A stretch of 64,000 bases of DNA, taken from contig QCDS01000003.1 in NCBI GenBank assembly GCA_003278685.1, forward strand, positions 1-64,000. The letters run 5' to 3'. Positions 1 through 9,125 of the stretch are shown here, in pieces. The stretch comes from Prochlorococcus sp. AG-355-K03 (GTDB taxonomy: Bacteria; Cyanobacteriota; Cyanobacteriia; PCC-6307; Cyanobiaceae). Both the position numbers and the translations under genes were made by a program. A model generated the notes under the pieces. The model was not told the DNA's origin. It saw only the letters and a program-made list of their open reading frames with translations, and searched no databases. Each line of letters begins with the position of its first letter. The first letter of the stretch is position 1.

Positions 1-2
1 TA

Positions 3-2069
3 AAAAATGTTGGGAAAGTTTATAAAAATAAGCTTAATGAATTAGGGATATTTCATATAAAAGATCTTATTAATTATTTCCCACGAACATATTTAGACTA
101 TACGAATAGAGTAAAGATAATAAATTTAAAACCAGATAATTTATACACATGCATCGCAAATGTTAAAAGATTTTATATTCATAAGAGTAAAAAAAATAGT
201 AATTTATCAATAATGAATTTTGTAGTTTCTGATGAAACGTCTTCAATAAAGGTTACAAAATTTTTTTTAGGAAGAAGATTTAGATCATACTCATTCTTCA
301 CATCTCAAAAATCTTTGTATACTCCTGGAACTAAATTAGCAATTTCCGGTAAGGTTAAATTGACAGAGTATGGAAAAACTTTTGTAGATCCTCAGATTGA
401 AATTCTTAAGGATAACAATGATAATTTTAATTTCTCAGGCAAAATATTACCCTTGTATACATTGGGTGAAGCATTATCAAATATGAGTTTTATAAAACTT
501 ATGAAAAAGGTACTAATTTATGCAAAGCAATATCCAGAAATTTTAAATAAAAAGCAACTTGATTCATTATCTTTATTGTCAAAAGGAGAGTCATTGATTA
601 ATATTCATTTTCCACCAACTCAACAGGCACTTATTGAGTCAAAAAAACGTTTGGTTTTTGATGAGTTGTTTCTACTGCAAATAAAGTTCCTACTTAGAAA
701 AAGAAAGACGAACAAAAATGTAATTTCTCAACAATTACCTCAAAAGAAATCTTTATTAAAAGAATTTTTAAATACTTTCCCTTTTGAATTAACAAAATCT
801 CAAGAAAATGTTTTAAATGAAATTAAGAAAGATTTATCTAATCCCGTACCAATGTCTAGATTGCTTCAGGGAGATGTGGGAAGCGGTAAAACTATAATTG
901 CAATAGCGTCTCTTTTACTTGTCATTGAAAAAAATCTGCAAGGTGCTTTTATGGTCCCAACTGAGGTATTAGCAGAACAACATTATAAAAATTTATTAAA
1001 ATATTTGAACCCCCTTTTAGTTTCCATTGAACTACTTACTGGAAATACTTCTCAAAAAAAGAGGAAAGAAATTTTCTCTAATTTGAAAAATGGATTAGTT
1101 GATATCATCGTAGGTACTCATGCCTTATTAGAGGATAAAGTAATCTTTAATGCATTAGGGATGGTCGTAATTGATGAACAACATAGATTTGGAGTTACTC
1201 AAAGAAATAGATTACTAAATAAAGGAAAAAATACTAACTTGTTATCAATGACAGCAACACCAATTCCAAGAACTCTTGCTCTTTCGATTTATGGAGATTT
1301 AGATGTGAGTCAAATTACAGAACTCCCTCCTGGGAGAGTTCCTATAACTACAAAAATAATTTCAGAAGATGATTTAACCAACTTGTTTAAGATTGTTGAA
1401 GATGAGCTCAATAAGGGAAAGCAAGCTTATGTGATTTTGCCACTTATAGAAGATTCAGAAAAAATGAATTTAAGCTCCGCAAAGAAAATATTCAAACATT
1501 TATCAGAAGAAGTCTTTTTTAACAAAAAAGTTGGATTATTACATGGCAAATTAAGTTCACAAGAAAAGAATGAAGTAATTAATTCTTTTTTAAAGAATGA
1601 AATTAATATATTGGTTTCAACCACAGTAATTGAGGTTGGCATTGATGTTCCTAACGCCACAATTATGATTATTTATAATTCGGACAGATTTGGATTGTCC
1701 CAGCTACATCAATTAAGGGGGAGAGTTGGTAGAGGATCAACAAAATCTTTTTGTTATTTGGTAACCCCCAATAAAAATGGATTAGAAAATAAACGACTTT
1801 GTGTTTTACAAAAATCCAATGATGGCTTTTATATTGCTGAAAAAGACTTGGAGCTTAGAGGTCCAGGCCAGATTTTAGGGTATAGACAATCCGGATTGCC
1901 TGATTTTGTACTAGACAATTTACCTAACAATAAATTTCTTATTGATAAAGCTCGTGAAGAGGCTATTAAGATTGTAAGTGATGATCCTGATTTAAAAGAT
2001 AATATCGTTTTAAGGAATATACTTATTGATAATTCTGATAATAAATTCATTCATGATTTCTTAAATTGA
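3..2069 (+). CDS. recG: ATP-dependent DNA helicase RecG (5' partial)
   Basis: RecG unwinds branched DNA and remodels stalled replication forks. The frame is open from the window edge, and the part before the first internal ATG (213) already reads like the RecG wedge region (a YFPRTYLDY stretch), so the gene starts upstream of the window. Superfamily 2 helicase motifs are all present: Walker A (GDVGSGKT, near base 870-895), DEQHRFG (near 1165), TATPIPRTL (near 1250), and QLRGRVGRG (near 1710-1740). It ends at a TGA at 2067-2069. The next gene starts 57 bases downstream on the same strand. The identification is firm; only the true start is unseen. Confidence 0.97.
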   Translation, partial: KNVGKVYKNKLNELGIFHIKDLINYFPRTYLDYTNRVKIINLKPDNLYTCIANVKRFYIHKSKKNSNLSIMNFVVSDETSSIKVTKFFLGRRFRSYSFFTSQKSLYTPGTKLAISGKVKLTEYGKTFVDPQIEILKDNNDNFNFSGKILPLYTLGEALSNMSFIKLMKKVLIYAKQYPEILNKKQLDSLSLLSKGESLINIHFPPTQQALIESKKRLVFDELFLLQIKFLLRKRKTNKNVISQQLPQKKSLLKEFLNTFPFELTKSQENVLNEIKKDLSNPVPMSRLLQGDVGSGKTIIAIASLLLVIEKNLQGAFMVPTEVLAEQHYKNLLKYLNPLLVSIELLTGNTSQKKRKEIFSNLKNGLVDIIVGTHALLEDKVIFNALGMVVIDEQHRFGVTQRNRLLNKGKNTNLLSMTATPIPRTLALSIYGDLDVSQITELPPGRVPITTKIISEDDLTNLFKIVEDELNKGKQAYVILPLIEDSEKMNLSSAKKIFKHLSEEVFFNKKVGLLHGKLSSQEKNEVINSFLKNEINILVSTTVIEVGIDVPNATIMIIYNSDRFGLSQLHQLRGRVGRGSTKSFCYLVTPNKNGLENKRLCVLQKSNDGFYIAEKDLELRGPGQILGYRQSGLPDFVLDNLPNNKFLIDKAREEAIKIVSDDPDLKDNIVLRNILIDNSDNKFIHDFLN

Positions 2070-2126
2070 AAACTATCATTGTAATTTATGATATATATGC
2101 CACTATAAATCAATTGCAAATTTCAA

Positions 2127-2810
2127 TTGAAAATTTGGAATAAAATACCAATTAAAGATAATGGAGATAAATTAATAGCTATACCTAGCTGCTTAAAATT
2201 TTTAGATCCCCACCCTTACTTTCATTTGGGAGCACCTTACAAAGATAAATCTTCTATTTGGAAATTAAGAGAAGAGGTCGTAAAAAGATTATTAAAAGTA
2301 AATGAATTTTTGATATCAAAGAGTAGTTTTAACCTTTTAATTTATGACAGTTGGCGACCTTTAGAAGTCCAGGAATTCATGTTTAAAAGAGCATTTTTAT
2401 TAGAGTGTGAAAAATTCGATATTGATATTTCTTTTGAAAATATAAAATCTTATCCATACATTTTAAAAAAAGTTGAAAAATTTTGGGCATATCCTTCTTA
2501 TGACACTAGGTGTCCTCCCCCTCATTCAACCGGGGGCGCTTTGGATGTTTGTTTATCAGATAAAGAAGGAAATCTTGTTGAAATGGGAAGCATGGTTGAT
2601 CAAATGGATGAGACCTCAAATCCTAATTTTTATGCAAACATGAAGAATGAAGAAGCAATTATCTGGAATAGTAGAAGAAATTTATTAAGGGAAATTATGA
2701 CTAAATTTGGATTTGCTCAACATCCTAATGAATGGTGGCATTTTAGTTATGGTGATCAGTTATGGGCTTGGAAAAATAAAAAAGCAAATGCTCTTTATGG
2801 AAAAATTTAA
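2127..2810 (+). CDS. D-alanyl-D-alanine dipeptidase, VanX/DdpX type (M15D)
   Basis: This is a zinc peptidase of family M15, 227 aa, which hydrolyses free D-Ala-D-Ala. The zinc and catalytic signature is visible: an HSTGGALD segment near residue 133 supplies a His and an Asp ligand, and EWWHF near residue 202 supplies the catalytic Glu and the last His. The YDSWRP segment near residue 75 is also typical. The likely start is TTG at 2127. No vancomycin-resistance ligase or vanH is nearby, so a role in peptidoglycan turnover or D-Ala salvage is more likely than antibiotic resistance (inference). It is convergent with sir, with only 3 bases between the stops. Confidence 0.85.
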   Translation: MKIWNKIPIKDNGDKLIAIPSCLKFLDPHPYFHLGAPYKDKSSIWKLREEVVKRLLKVNEFLISKSSFNLLIYDSWRPLEVQEFMFKRAFLLECEKFDIDISFENIKSYPYILKKVEKFWAYPSYDTRCPPPHSTGGALDVCLSDKEGNLVEMGSMVDQMDETSNPNFYANMKNEEAIIWNSRRNLLREIMTKFGFAQHPNEWWHFSYGDQLWAWKNKKANALYGKI

Positions 2811-2813
2811 ATT

Positions 2814-4601
2814 CTATTGATTTTTATTTAGTAAATTCAATATATAATTTTCATCTTGAGTATTTATAAAATCTCCGAAATCCAAATCCAAATTACCCTT
2901 CCAATTATCAAATAATGGTTGAAGAGTTTTTTCTAAATCGTTAAGTTCCATTCTTTGTAAGAATGGTTTAGCCAGCCTTTGTAGATTTTTACTTCCCCCC
3001 AACCATAATTGGTATTTGTTTTGTCCACTCCCAACAAGTGCTAATTCGGCCATATAAGGTCTGGTACATCCATTCGGACATCCTGTCATTCTAAATAATA
3101 TTGTTTTTTGTATTTTTAGATCTAAAAGTAAATTTTCAATCCTTTTTAATACCTCAGGTAATATCCTTTCAGCTTCAGTCATCGCAAGACCACAAAGTGG
3201 TAAGGCAGGACAAGCCAAAGCATGTCTTTGTATTTCATTAATGTCTTCTAAATTTTCGTAGCCAATTTTTGAAAGAGATTTTTGAATTTCACCTTTGTTT
3301 GTATTGGAGATATTACAAAGTAAAATATCCTGATTAGGTGTAAGTCTTAAATCTAAATTATATTTTCTAACGATACTTGTTATGGTATTCTTCTTATCTC
3401 CAGATAATCTCCCTGATAATAATGGTAAACCTACGAAATAGGAGTTTTTATTTTGTTTATGCCAACCTAGATAATCAATAAGAACCTTATCCGGTTCTTT
3501 TCTGATTTTTTTAATTTCTTTTTTGAAATACTTATCAAAAAGTATCTTTTTAAACCATTTAATACCTTTTCTATGAAGAAGATATTTCATTCTCGAATTT
3601 TTTCTTGATTTTCTATCACCAAAATCTCTTTGAATAGCAACAATACTTTGTATTAATTCATAAACGTTAGGTTCTTCAACATATCCAAGTGGATCCGCAA
3701 TTCTGGCAAAGGTCTCTTCATTATTATGTGTGCGACCCATACCACCTCCAACATAGAAGTTGCACCCCTCTAAGTTTCCATCTTTAGAAGTAAAGGCCAC
3801 TATTCCTATGTCATTGGTAAGAAGATCGACAGAATTGTCACCAGGAACTGTAACAGCACATTTGAATTTTCTCGGTAAATAAGTTGAACCATAAAGAGGC
3901 TCATCTTTTATTCCACTAAAAACATTATCTTTAAATTGGAGCTTCCTAATTGCTTCAATATCTTTGTCAGGCTTTATGGTGTACTCTAAATCCCCATCAG
4001 CCCAAAGCTCTAAAAAAGTACCTTGACCAGCCATTGGGGTGAGAAGATCTGCAACTTTTTTTGCCAGTGCTCTTGCAATTTTATAGTCTGGCGAAGCAAA
4101 TGGAGCTGCAGGGGCCATAACATTCCTATTTATGTCTCCACATGCAGCTAATGTAGAGCCCATTGAATTTACTATTGTTTGAATTACTTCCTTTAGGTTC
4201 TCCTTTCTTATTCCATGCATTTGAAAGGCTTGTCTAGTAGTGGCCCTAAGTGTTCCATTACCTAGTTTGTCAGATAATTCATCTAATGCTAAAAATAGTT
4301 TCCCAGGAACTTCACCGCCCGGATTTCTTAACCTAAGCATCATTTGCCAATCTTTACTTTTGCCCGGCCTTCTATTTTCCCTATTATCTTGTTGATAACT
4401 ACCATGAAATTTTAATAATTGAACTGCATCATTGGTAAAATGATCGCTCTCATTGACTAATTCCGTAGCAAGTGGTTCTTTAAGAAATTGACTACTTTTT
4501 TTAAAATTTTCAAATTTAGAAACTTCTAGTCCATTTGCCAAGCAAACAGTTTCTGCCTTGGTAGAATCTTTTTTCTTTTTTACTTTTTCAATCTTGATCA
4601 A
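2814..4601 (-). CDS. sir: Ferredoxin-sulfite reductase
   Basis: This assimilatory enzyme reduces sulfite to sulfide with six electrons from ferredoxin, using siroheme and a 4Fe-4S cluster. The 595-aa protein shows the two-halved sulfite/nitrite reductase fold. The cluster and siroheme cysteines are clear in the C-terminal half: ACPALPLC (Cx5C) and TGCPNGC (Cx3C). The N-terminal half has the substrate-site arginine and lysine segments (LRNPGGEVPGK, TLRATTRQAFQ). The start is a TTG at 4599-4601. It is divergent from glyS, with 87 bases between the two TTG starts. Nitrite reductase is the main alternative in this family, but the length and cluster context favour sulfite reductase. Confidence 0.93.
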   Translation of the reverse strand: MIKIEKVKKKKDSTKAETVCLANGLEVSKFENFKKSSQFLKEPLATELVNESDHFTNDAVQLLKFHGSYQQDNRENRRPGKSKDWQMMLRLRNPGGEVPGKLFLALDELSDKLGNGTLRATTRQAFQMHGIRKENLKEVIQTIVNSMGSTLAACGDINRNVMAPAAPFASPDYKIARALAKKVADLLTPMAGQGTFLELWADGDLEYTIKPDKDIEAIRKLQFKDNVFSGIKDEPLYGSTYLPRKFKCAVTVPGDNSVDLLTNDIGIVAFTSKDGNLEGCNFYVGGGMGRTHNNEETFARIADPLGYVEEPNVYELIQSIVAIQRDFGDRKSRKNSRMKYLLHRKGIKWFKKILFDKYFKKEIKKIRKEPDKVLIDYLGWHKQNKNSYFVGLPLLSGRLSGDKKNTITSIVRKYNLDLRLTPNQDILLCNISNTNKGEIQKSLSKIGYENLEDINEIQRHALACPALPLCGLAMTEAERILPEVLKRIENLLLDLKIQKTILFRMTGCPNGCTRPYMAELALVGSGQNKYQLWLGGSKNLQRLAKPFLQRMELNDLEKTLQPLFDNWKGNLDLDFGDFINTQDENYILNLLNKNQ

Positions 4602-4688
4602 AGGACCAAAAAATATCTCTTTTTATACATTAGCGAAAAGCTTATTTAACTGGTAGTAAATTATAGTAAGTGAAGTCATATTTTTTTC

Positions 4689-6851
4689 TTGTCTAAATAT
4701 TTACTTGAGATAGGAACAGAAGAGTTGCCCGCAAAATTTTCTCATTCTGTTCTAGAGCAATTTAAATCTCTAATAGAATTTGAATTGGATAAAAAGTTAA
4801 TCAAATTCGAACATATAGTTGTTACCTCCACACCAAGGAGGATAGTTCTACTTCTCGAAGGTTTAGTTGATTATGCAGAAGATAAGATAATAGAACGAAA
4901 AGGGCCTAAAGCAAATTCAGCTTATTTAAATGGATGTCCTACTAATGCTGCTTTAGGATTTGCTAATAGCTTAGATATAGATGTAGGAGAACTAGAAATA
5001 AAAAACACAGAAAAGGGCGATTTTGTATTTGGAAAGAAAATTGAAAAAGGACTATCAACAAAAATTTCTTTGTCTTTGATCATCCCAAAATTAGTAAAGA
5101 GTCTTCAGGGCCCTCGATTTATGAAATGGGGGGCTGGGAATATAAAATTTTCAAGACCAATTAGATGGATTGCATCTATTTATAATGATGAAATTCTTGA
5201 TTTTGAATTTGATGAATGTGATCCAAAGATCAAAATAAGTAATAAAACAAAAAGTCATAGACTAATCAATGAAGTTTTAGAAGTTCAGAATCCTGATGAT
5301 TTTTTTGAATTATTGATACGAAATAGAGTAATAGCAATTCGAAAAGAAAGAAAAGAAAAAATTGAAAGTTTAATAAATCAGGCATCTAAATCTTTAAATC
5401 TGAAACCTGACCTTTCAGAAGGATTACTAAATGAACTAACTGATTTAGTTGAATGGCCAGACTTAATTATTGGCAAATTTAGTGATGAATTTCTTGATCT
5501 TCCGGTTGAAGTTCTCTCGACAGTCATGAAAAATCATCAGAGATACGTTCCTCTTTTATTGAAAAACGAAAGTTTTTCTAAACTAGATTTAAGCTCTGAA
5601 AAAAATATTAGTACAACTTTCTGCGTTATTTCAAATGGTCTTGAAGAATCAAATAATAATATTGCCAAAGGTAATGAGAAAGTATTAAGGGCAAGGTTTT
5701 CAGATGCCAAGTTTTTCGTAGAAAGTGACAAAAAAGTTGCTTCAATCGAAAGAAATGAAAAGCTTAAATCTGTTTCATATTTGAAAGGACTTGGAAATAT
5801 ATTTCAGAGGGTAGAAAGGATAGAGGAAGTTACTAAAAAAATTCTTAAATTTTTAAATGATAAGTCTTTAGAAGAAAAAAAAATAATAGAAGCTGCTAAA
5901 TACTGTAAAAACGATTTATGTAGCGAAATTGTTTTCGAATTCCCTGAGCTGCAAGGAATAATGGGTGGTAAATATCTTAAATATGAGGGATTTAGTGATG
6001 ATGTTTGCTTGGCTGTCGCTGAACATTATTTACCTTCTTTTTATAAAGATGCTTTGCCCTCCACAAAATATGGTGCAATAGTTTCAATTGCAGATAAAGT
6101 CGAAACTCTAATAAGTATATTTATTTCTGGTAAACGTCCCAGTGGATCATCTGATCCTTATGCTTTAAGAAGAAATTTGAATGGAGTGATTAAAATAATT
6201 TGGGATTATGAACTTGATTTACCTTTAGATAAATTATTCAACGAACTTATTGATTTTTGGAAAATTGTATTTCCTAATTTAAACTTCTCAAGAGAAGCAG
6301 TATTTAATGATTTAAATGAATTTTTAGTTCAAAGAATTGTTAGTCATCTAGAAGAAATATCACTAAATAAAGGATTAATAAAGGCCGTTTGCTCTTCTGA
6401 TGAATCATCTCAAAAAAGAGTATTGAACATTGTTGATCTTAAAAATAGGATTAAATCTATTATGAATTTTAACGAAAAGGATAATTTTGTTGAAATCCAG
6501 AAGGTAATCACTAGGGTTAGCAAATTAGCAAATAATAGTGATCTTTCAAGAGACGTTCTCTTAACTAGAGATTTTGTAAACACAAAACTTTTTGAAAAAG
6601 ATTGTGAATTGAAAGTTTTTGAATTTATTGGTGAATTAGAAAAACTTTTTTCGGAAGGTTATTGCAATTATTCGGAACTTCTAAATTTGTTTGAGATTAA
6701 TGTAAAGACTATCGAGGATTTATTTCATAATGAGAAGGGGGTCCTAATAATGTCAGAGGATTTAAAAATAAGAAATAATAGACTCAATTTGTTGAGCTTA
6801 ATTAGAAATTATTCTCTACAAATAGCCGACTTTACACTTTTGAACTCTTAA
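4689..6851 (+). CDS. glyS: Glycyl-tRNA synthetase beta subunit
   Basis: This is the beta chain of the bacterial alpha2beta2 glycyl-tRNA synthetase; the alpha chain gene is not in this window. The protein is 720 aa, the usual length. It opens with the family hallmark LEIGTEELPA near residue 6, has the HD-domain-like centre (GLGNIFQRVERI, AAKYCKNDLCSE) and a C-terminal anticodon-binding-like region. Translation probably begins at TTG (4689). The 3' end runs 20 bases into the 3' end of the convergent chlP gene, so the two transcripts must overlap. Confidence 0.96.
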   Translation: MSKYLLEIGTEELPAKFSHSVLEQFKSLIEFELDKKLIKFEHIVVTSTPRRIVLLLEGLVDYAEDKIIERKGPKANSAYLNGCPTNAALGFANSLDIDVGELEIKNTEKGDFVFGKKIEKGLSTKISLSLIIPKLVKSLQGPRFMKWGAGNIKFSRPIRWIASIYNDEILDFEFDECDPKIKISNKTKSHRLINEVLEVQNPDDFFELLIRNRVIAIRKERKEKIESLINQASKSLNLKPDLSEGLLNELTDLVEWPDLIIGKFSDEFLDLPVEVLSTVMKNHQRYVPLLLKNESFSKLDLSSEKNISTTFCVISNGLEESNNNIAKGNEKVLRARFSDAKFFVESDKKVASIERNEKLKSVSYLKGLGNIFQRVERIEEVTKKILKFLNDKSLEEKKIIEAAKYCKNDLCSEIVFEFPELQGIMGGKYLKYEGFSDDVCLAVAEHYLPSFYKDALPSTKYGAIVSIADKVETLISIFISGKRPSGSSDPYALRRNLNGVIKIIWDYELDLPLDKLFNELIDFWKIVFPNLNFSREAVFNDLNEFLVQRIVSHLEEISLNKGLIKAVCSSDESSQKRVLNIVDLKNRIKSIMNFNEKDNFVEIQKVITRVSKLANNSDLSRDVLLTRDFVNTKLFEKDCELKVFEFIGELEKLFSEGYCNYSELLNLFEINVKTIEDLFHNEKGVLIMSEDLKIRNNRLNLLSLIRNYSLQIADFTLLNS

Positions 6852-8172
6852 CTTTAATGCCTCCCTTTATTGAATAATTTTCTAGCATTTTTTCTACTTC
6901 TTTATTTTCTCTAACTGCACTATCAACGGGTTTATATTTTAGAGGTGCAAGGGCTTTCCCTCTTAAAATCGAACCAAGTGTAAGCATTGTGATTTTAAGT
7001 TGCTGTAATGGTTTCATGGAGACAACTCTTTTGTATAAGTAACTATCAAAAGTAAGTCTTTGTACATCCATGTCATCACACATCTCGACAAAGGCTTCTC
7101 TAGCAGAATCATTTCTGTAGAAAATATTTTGAAGGATTTCTAGCACCTTATAAGTTGTCCCATATTTTTTATCCCATTTTTTAAGATAGTTTTTTAAATC
7201 TTTTTCTGATGGAATTACTTGACCGTTTTTTGATGCTTCAACGATTTCTTCAGCACACATTCTTCCGCTTTTTGCAGCAAAATAAATACCCTCTCCAGAA
7301 CTTTTTGTAACATAACCAGCTGCATCGCCGACCAATGCCATTCTCCCAACTACTCTTCTTGGCCTTGGATGCTCTGGAATAGGGTGAGCCTCTACCTTTA
7401 TTACTTCACCATTAACAAGTCTTTTCTTTGCCCTATTTCTTACACCTTCTTGAAGTCCTTTAATTAATGACTGATTCTTTTGCATGGTTCCAGTGCCCAC
7501 AGCAACATGATCATATTTAGGAAATACCCACCCATAAAAATCAGGAGAAACATCAGTTCCGACATACATTTCAGCAAGATCTTCGTAGTAACTCATTTCT
7601 TCTTTAGGCAATTTAATTCTTTCCTGAAATGCTATAGCAACTTTGTAATCTCCTGCGTCCATTGCTTTTGCGACTCTGCTATTGGCTCCATCAGCTCCGA
7701 TCAAAAGGTCAACAGTAAGCTCTTTGAGTTCCCCTTTTTTATCTCCATTAGTAAAATCTGAGTAGGAAAGCTTATATGGCCCTTGATTATTATCTCCAGT
7801 ATCAATAGAAGTAACTAATCCATTTATTAATGTAGCTCCAAGATCTGATGCTCTGTTGCGCATAAAGGCATCCATAACTTCTCTTCTACACATCCCTATA
7901 AACTCATTATCACTTTTCCCGTAAACTCTATCTAAACTTATATCTACCTCTCTATTTGATGGAGATATCATTCTCATATGCCTTACTTTTCTATCAATAA
8001 TCGACTCAGGTAAATCAAATTCTTCGACCATGCAAAGTGGAATTGCTCCTCCACACGGTTTCGCATTATCTAATTTTCTCTCGAAGAGCCAAGTTTTTAT
8101 TCCAGCTTTTGCAAGTATTTCTGCCGCACATGAACCACTTGGACCTCCACCAATAACAGCTACCCTCAACAT
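6832..8172 (-). CDS. chlP: Geranylgeranyl reductase
   Basis: ChlP reduces geranylgeranyl groups to phytyl for chlorophyll and tocopherol. The 446-aa flavoprotein begins with a perfect FAD-binding Rossmann motif (VIGGGPSGSCAAE, residues 6-18). It also has a second FAD motif (GDAAGYVTKSSGEGIYFA) and a PCGGAIP segment near residue 39. The start is ATG at 8170-8172. The C-terminal tail overlaps the convergent glyS gene by 20 bases. It belongs to the photosynthetic pigment pathway, as does hemA further along. Confidence 0.96.
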   Translation of the reverse strand: MLRVAVIGGGPSGSCAAEILAKAGIKTWLFERKLDNAKPCGGAIPLCMVEEFDLPESIIDRKVRHMRMISPSNREVDISLDRVYGKSDNEFIGMCRREVMDAFMRNRASDLGATLINGLVTSIDTGDNNQGPYKLSYSDFTNGDKKGELKELTVDLLIGADGANSRVAKAMDAGDYKVAIAFQERIKLPKEEMSYYEDLAEMYVGTDVSPDFYGWVFPKYDHVAVGTGTMQKNQSLIKGLQEGVRNRAKKRLVNGEVIKVEAHPIPEHPRPRRVVGRMALVGDAAGYVTKSSGEGIYFAAKSGRMCAEEIVEASKNGQVIPSEKDLKNYLKKWDKKYGTTYKVLEILQNIFYRNDSAREAFVEMCDDMDVQRLTFDSYLYKRVVSMKPLQQLKITMLTLGSILRGKALAPLKYKPVDSAVRENKEVEKMLENYSIKGGIKVKSSKV

Positions 8173-8282
8173 ATGAAAAAAAATAATACTGTATAAAAAC
8201 TACATCTTTTTTGCCTATAAAAGTGCATTTCTTAAAATAATAGTTAATATCGAAATATCTTTTCCAAATTCACTTCTAAATA

Positions 8283-8996
8283 TTGGAACTAAACAAAGAT
8301 ATCGATCAATTTGATATACCTCTTGCCAAAAGAACTTACCTAAATAACCCAAATTCAACATTAATTAAAAAAATATTAATATTTTCTCCATTTTTTCTTC
8401 TTTTGTTTTCTTTCGCTGCTTTGCGATTTATTAGAAATGTAGAATTAATACATATTGATAATCTAAAATTTCAGGTTGAAGGAAATAATAATACCAGAAT
8501 TTTAGGCCATCTTCCCTATAACGAAACTCCTAAAGAGAAACTAGTTTCAATTGAGCCTAATATTGAAGTTCATATGGATATGCGCGATTCTCTATTAAAG
8601 ATGAGAGAAGAAGCCAAAAAGGATGGGATATATTTAGTTTTCTTGAGTGGTTATAGATCAATAAATTTGCAAAACGATATCTTTTATTCTTTAAAATCTA
8701 TTAGAAATCAAGAAGCGGCAGAAAGAGCTAGAGTTTCAGCCCCTCCAGGGTATTCTGAACATAGTACAGGTTTCGCAATCGATATTGGTGATGCTACTCA
8801 AAGAGAGACAGACTTCGAAACCGACTTCGAAAATACCGACGCCTTTAGATGGTTATTAAGAAATGCAGCTAAGTTTCACTTTAAGTTATCGTTCAACAAA
8901 GATAATAAATATATAGATTACGAACCCTGGCATTGGAGATATGAGGGTTCAATTGAAGCATTAAAAGTTTTTGAAAGCTCAAATAGAAAATTATAA
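8283..8996 (+). CDS. VanY-type D-alanyl-D-alanine carboxypeptidase (M15B)
   Basis: This is a membrane-anchored zinc D,D-carboxypeptidase that trims the terminal D-Ala from peptidoglycan stems. The 237-aa protein has one hydrophobic segment at about residues 30-50, then a periplasmic M15B domain. The zinc signature is visible: SGYRS near 121, SEHSTGFAIDIGD near 158, and EPWHWRYEG near 219. The start is TTG at 8283. No other vancomycin-resistance genes are adjacent. Together with the VanX-type gene at 2127 it points to D-Ala-D-Ala turnover in this organism. Confidence 0.88.
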   Translation: MELNKDIDQFDIPLAKRTYLNNPNSTLIKKILIFSPFFLLLFSFAALRFIRNVELIHIDNLKFQVEGNNNTRILGHLPYNETPKEKLVSIEPNIEVHMDMRDSLLKMREEAKKDGIYLVFLSGYRSINLQNDIFYSLKSIRNQEAAERARVSAPPGYSEHSTGFAIDIGDATQRETDFETDFENTDAFRWLLRNAAKFHFKLSFNKDNKYIDYEPWHWRYEGSIEALKVFESSNRKL

Positions 8997-9030
8997 ATCT
9001 AATTGATTAATTTAATTATTCAATTAGATT
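8996..9030 (+). terminator. AT-rich inverted repeat after the VanY gene
   Basis: A perfect 11-bp inverted repeat (AATCTAATTGA at 8996-9006 and its complement at 9020-9030) with a 13-base AT-rich loop starts at the stop codon of the VanY-type gene and is followed by ATATTTTT. It could act as a weak intrinsic terminator or a 3' stability hairpin. The stem has very little GC, so strength is uncertain. Confidence 0.4.
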
Positions 9031-9125
9031 ATATTTTTCAAAGTCTTAAAGAGAAAATTCTCATTATAAGCATACTTTGAGTTAGCCTTAATAAAGTCAA
9101 TCTACTATTCATATAAATTCTATAA

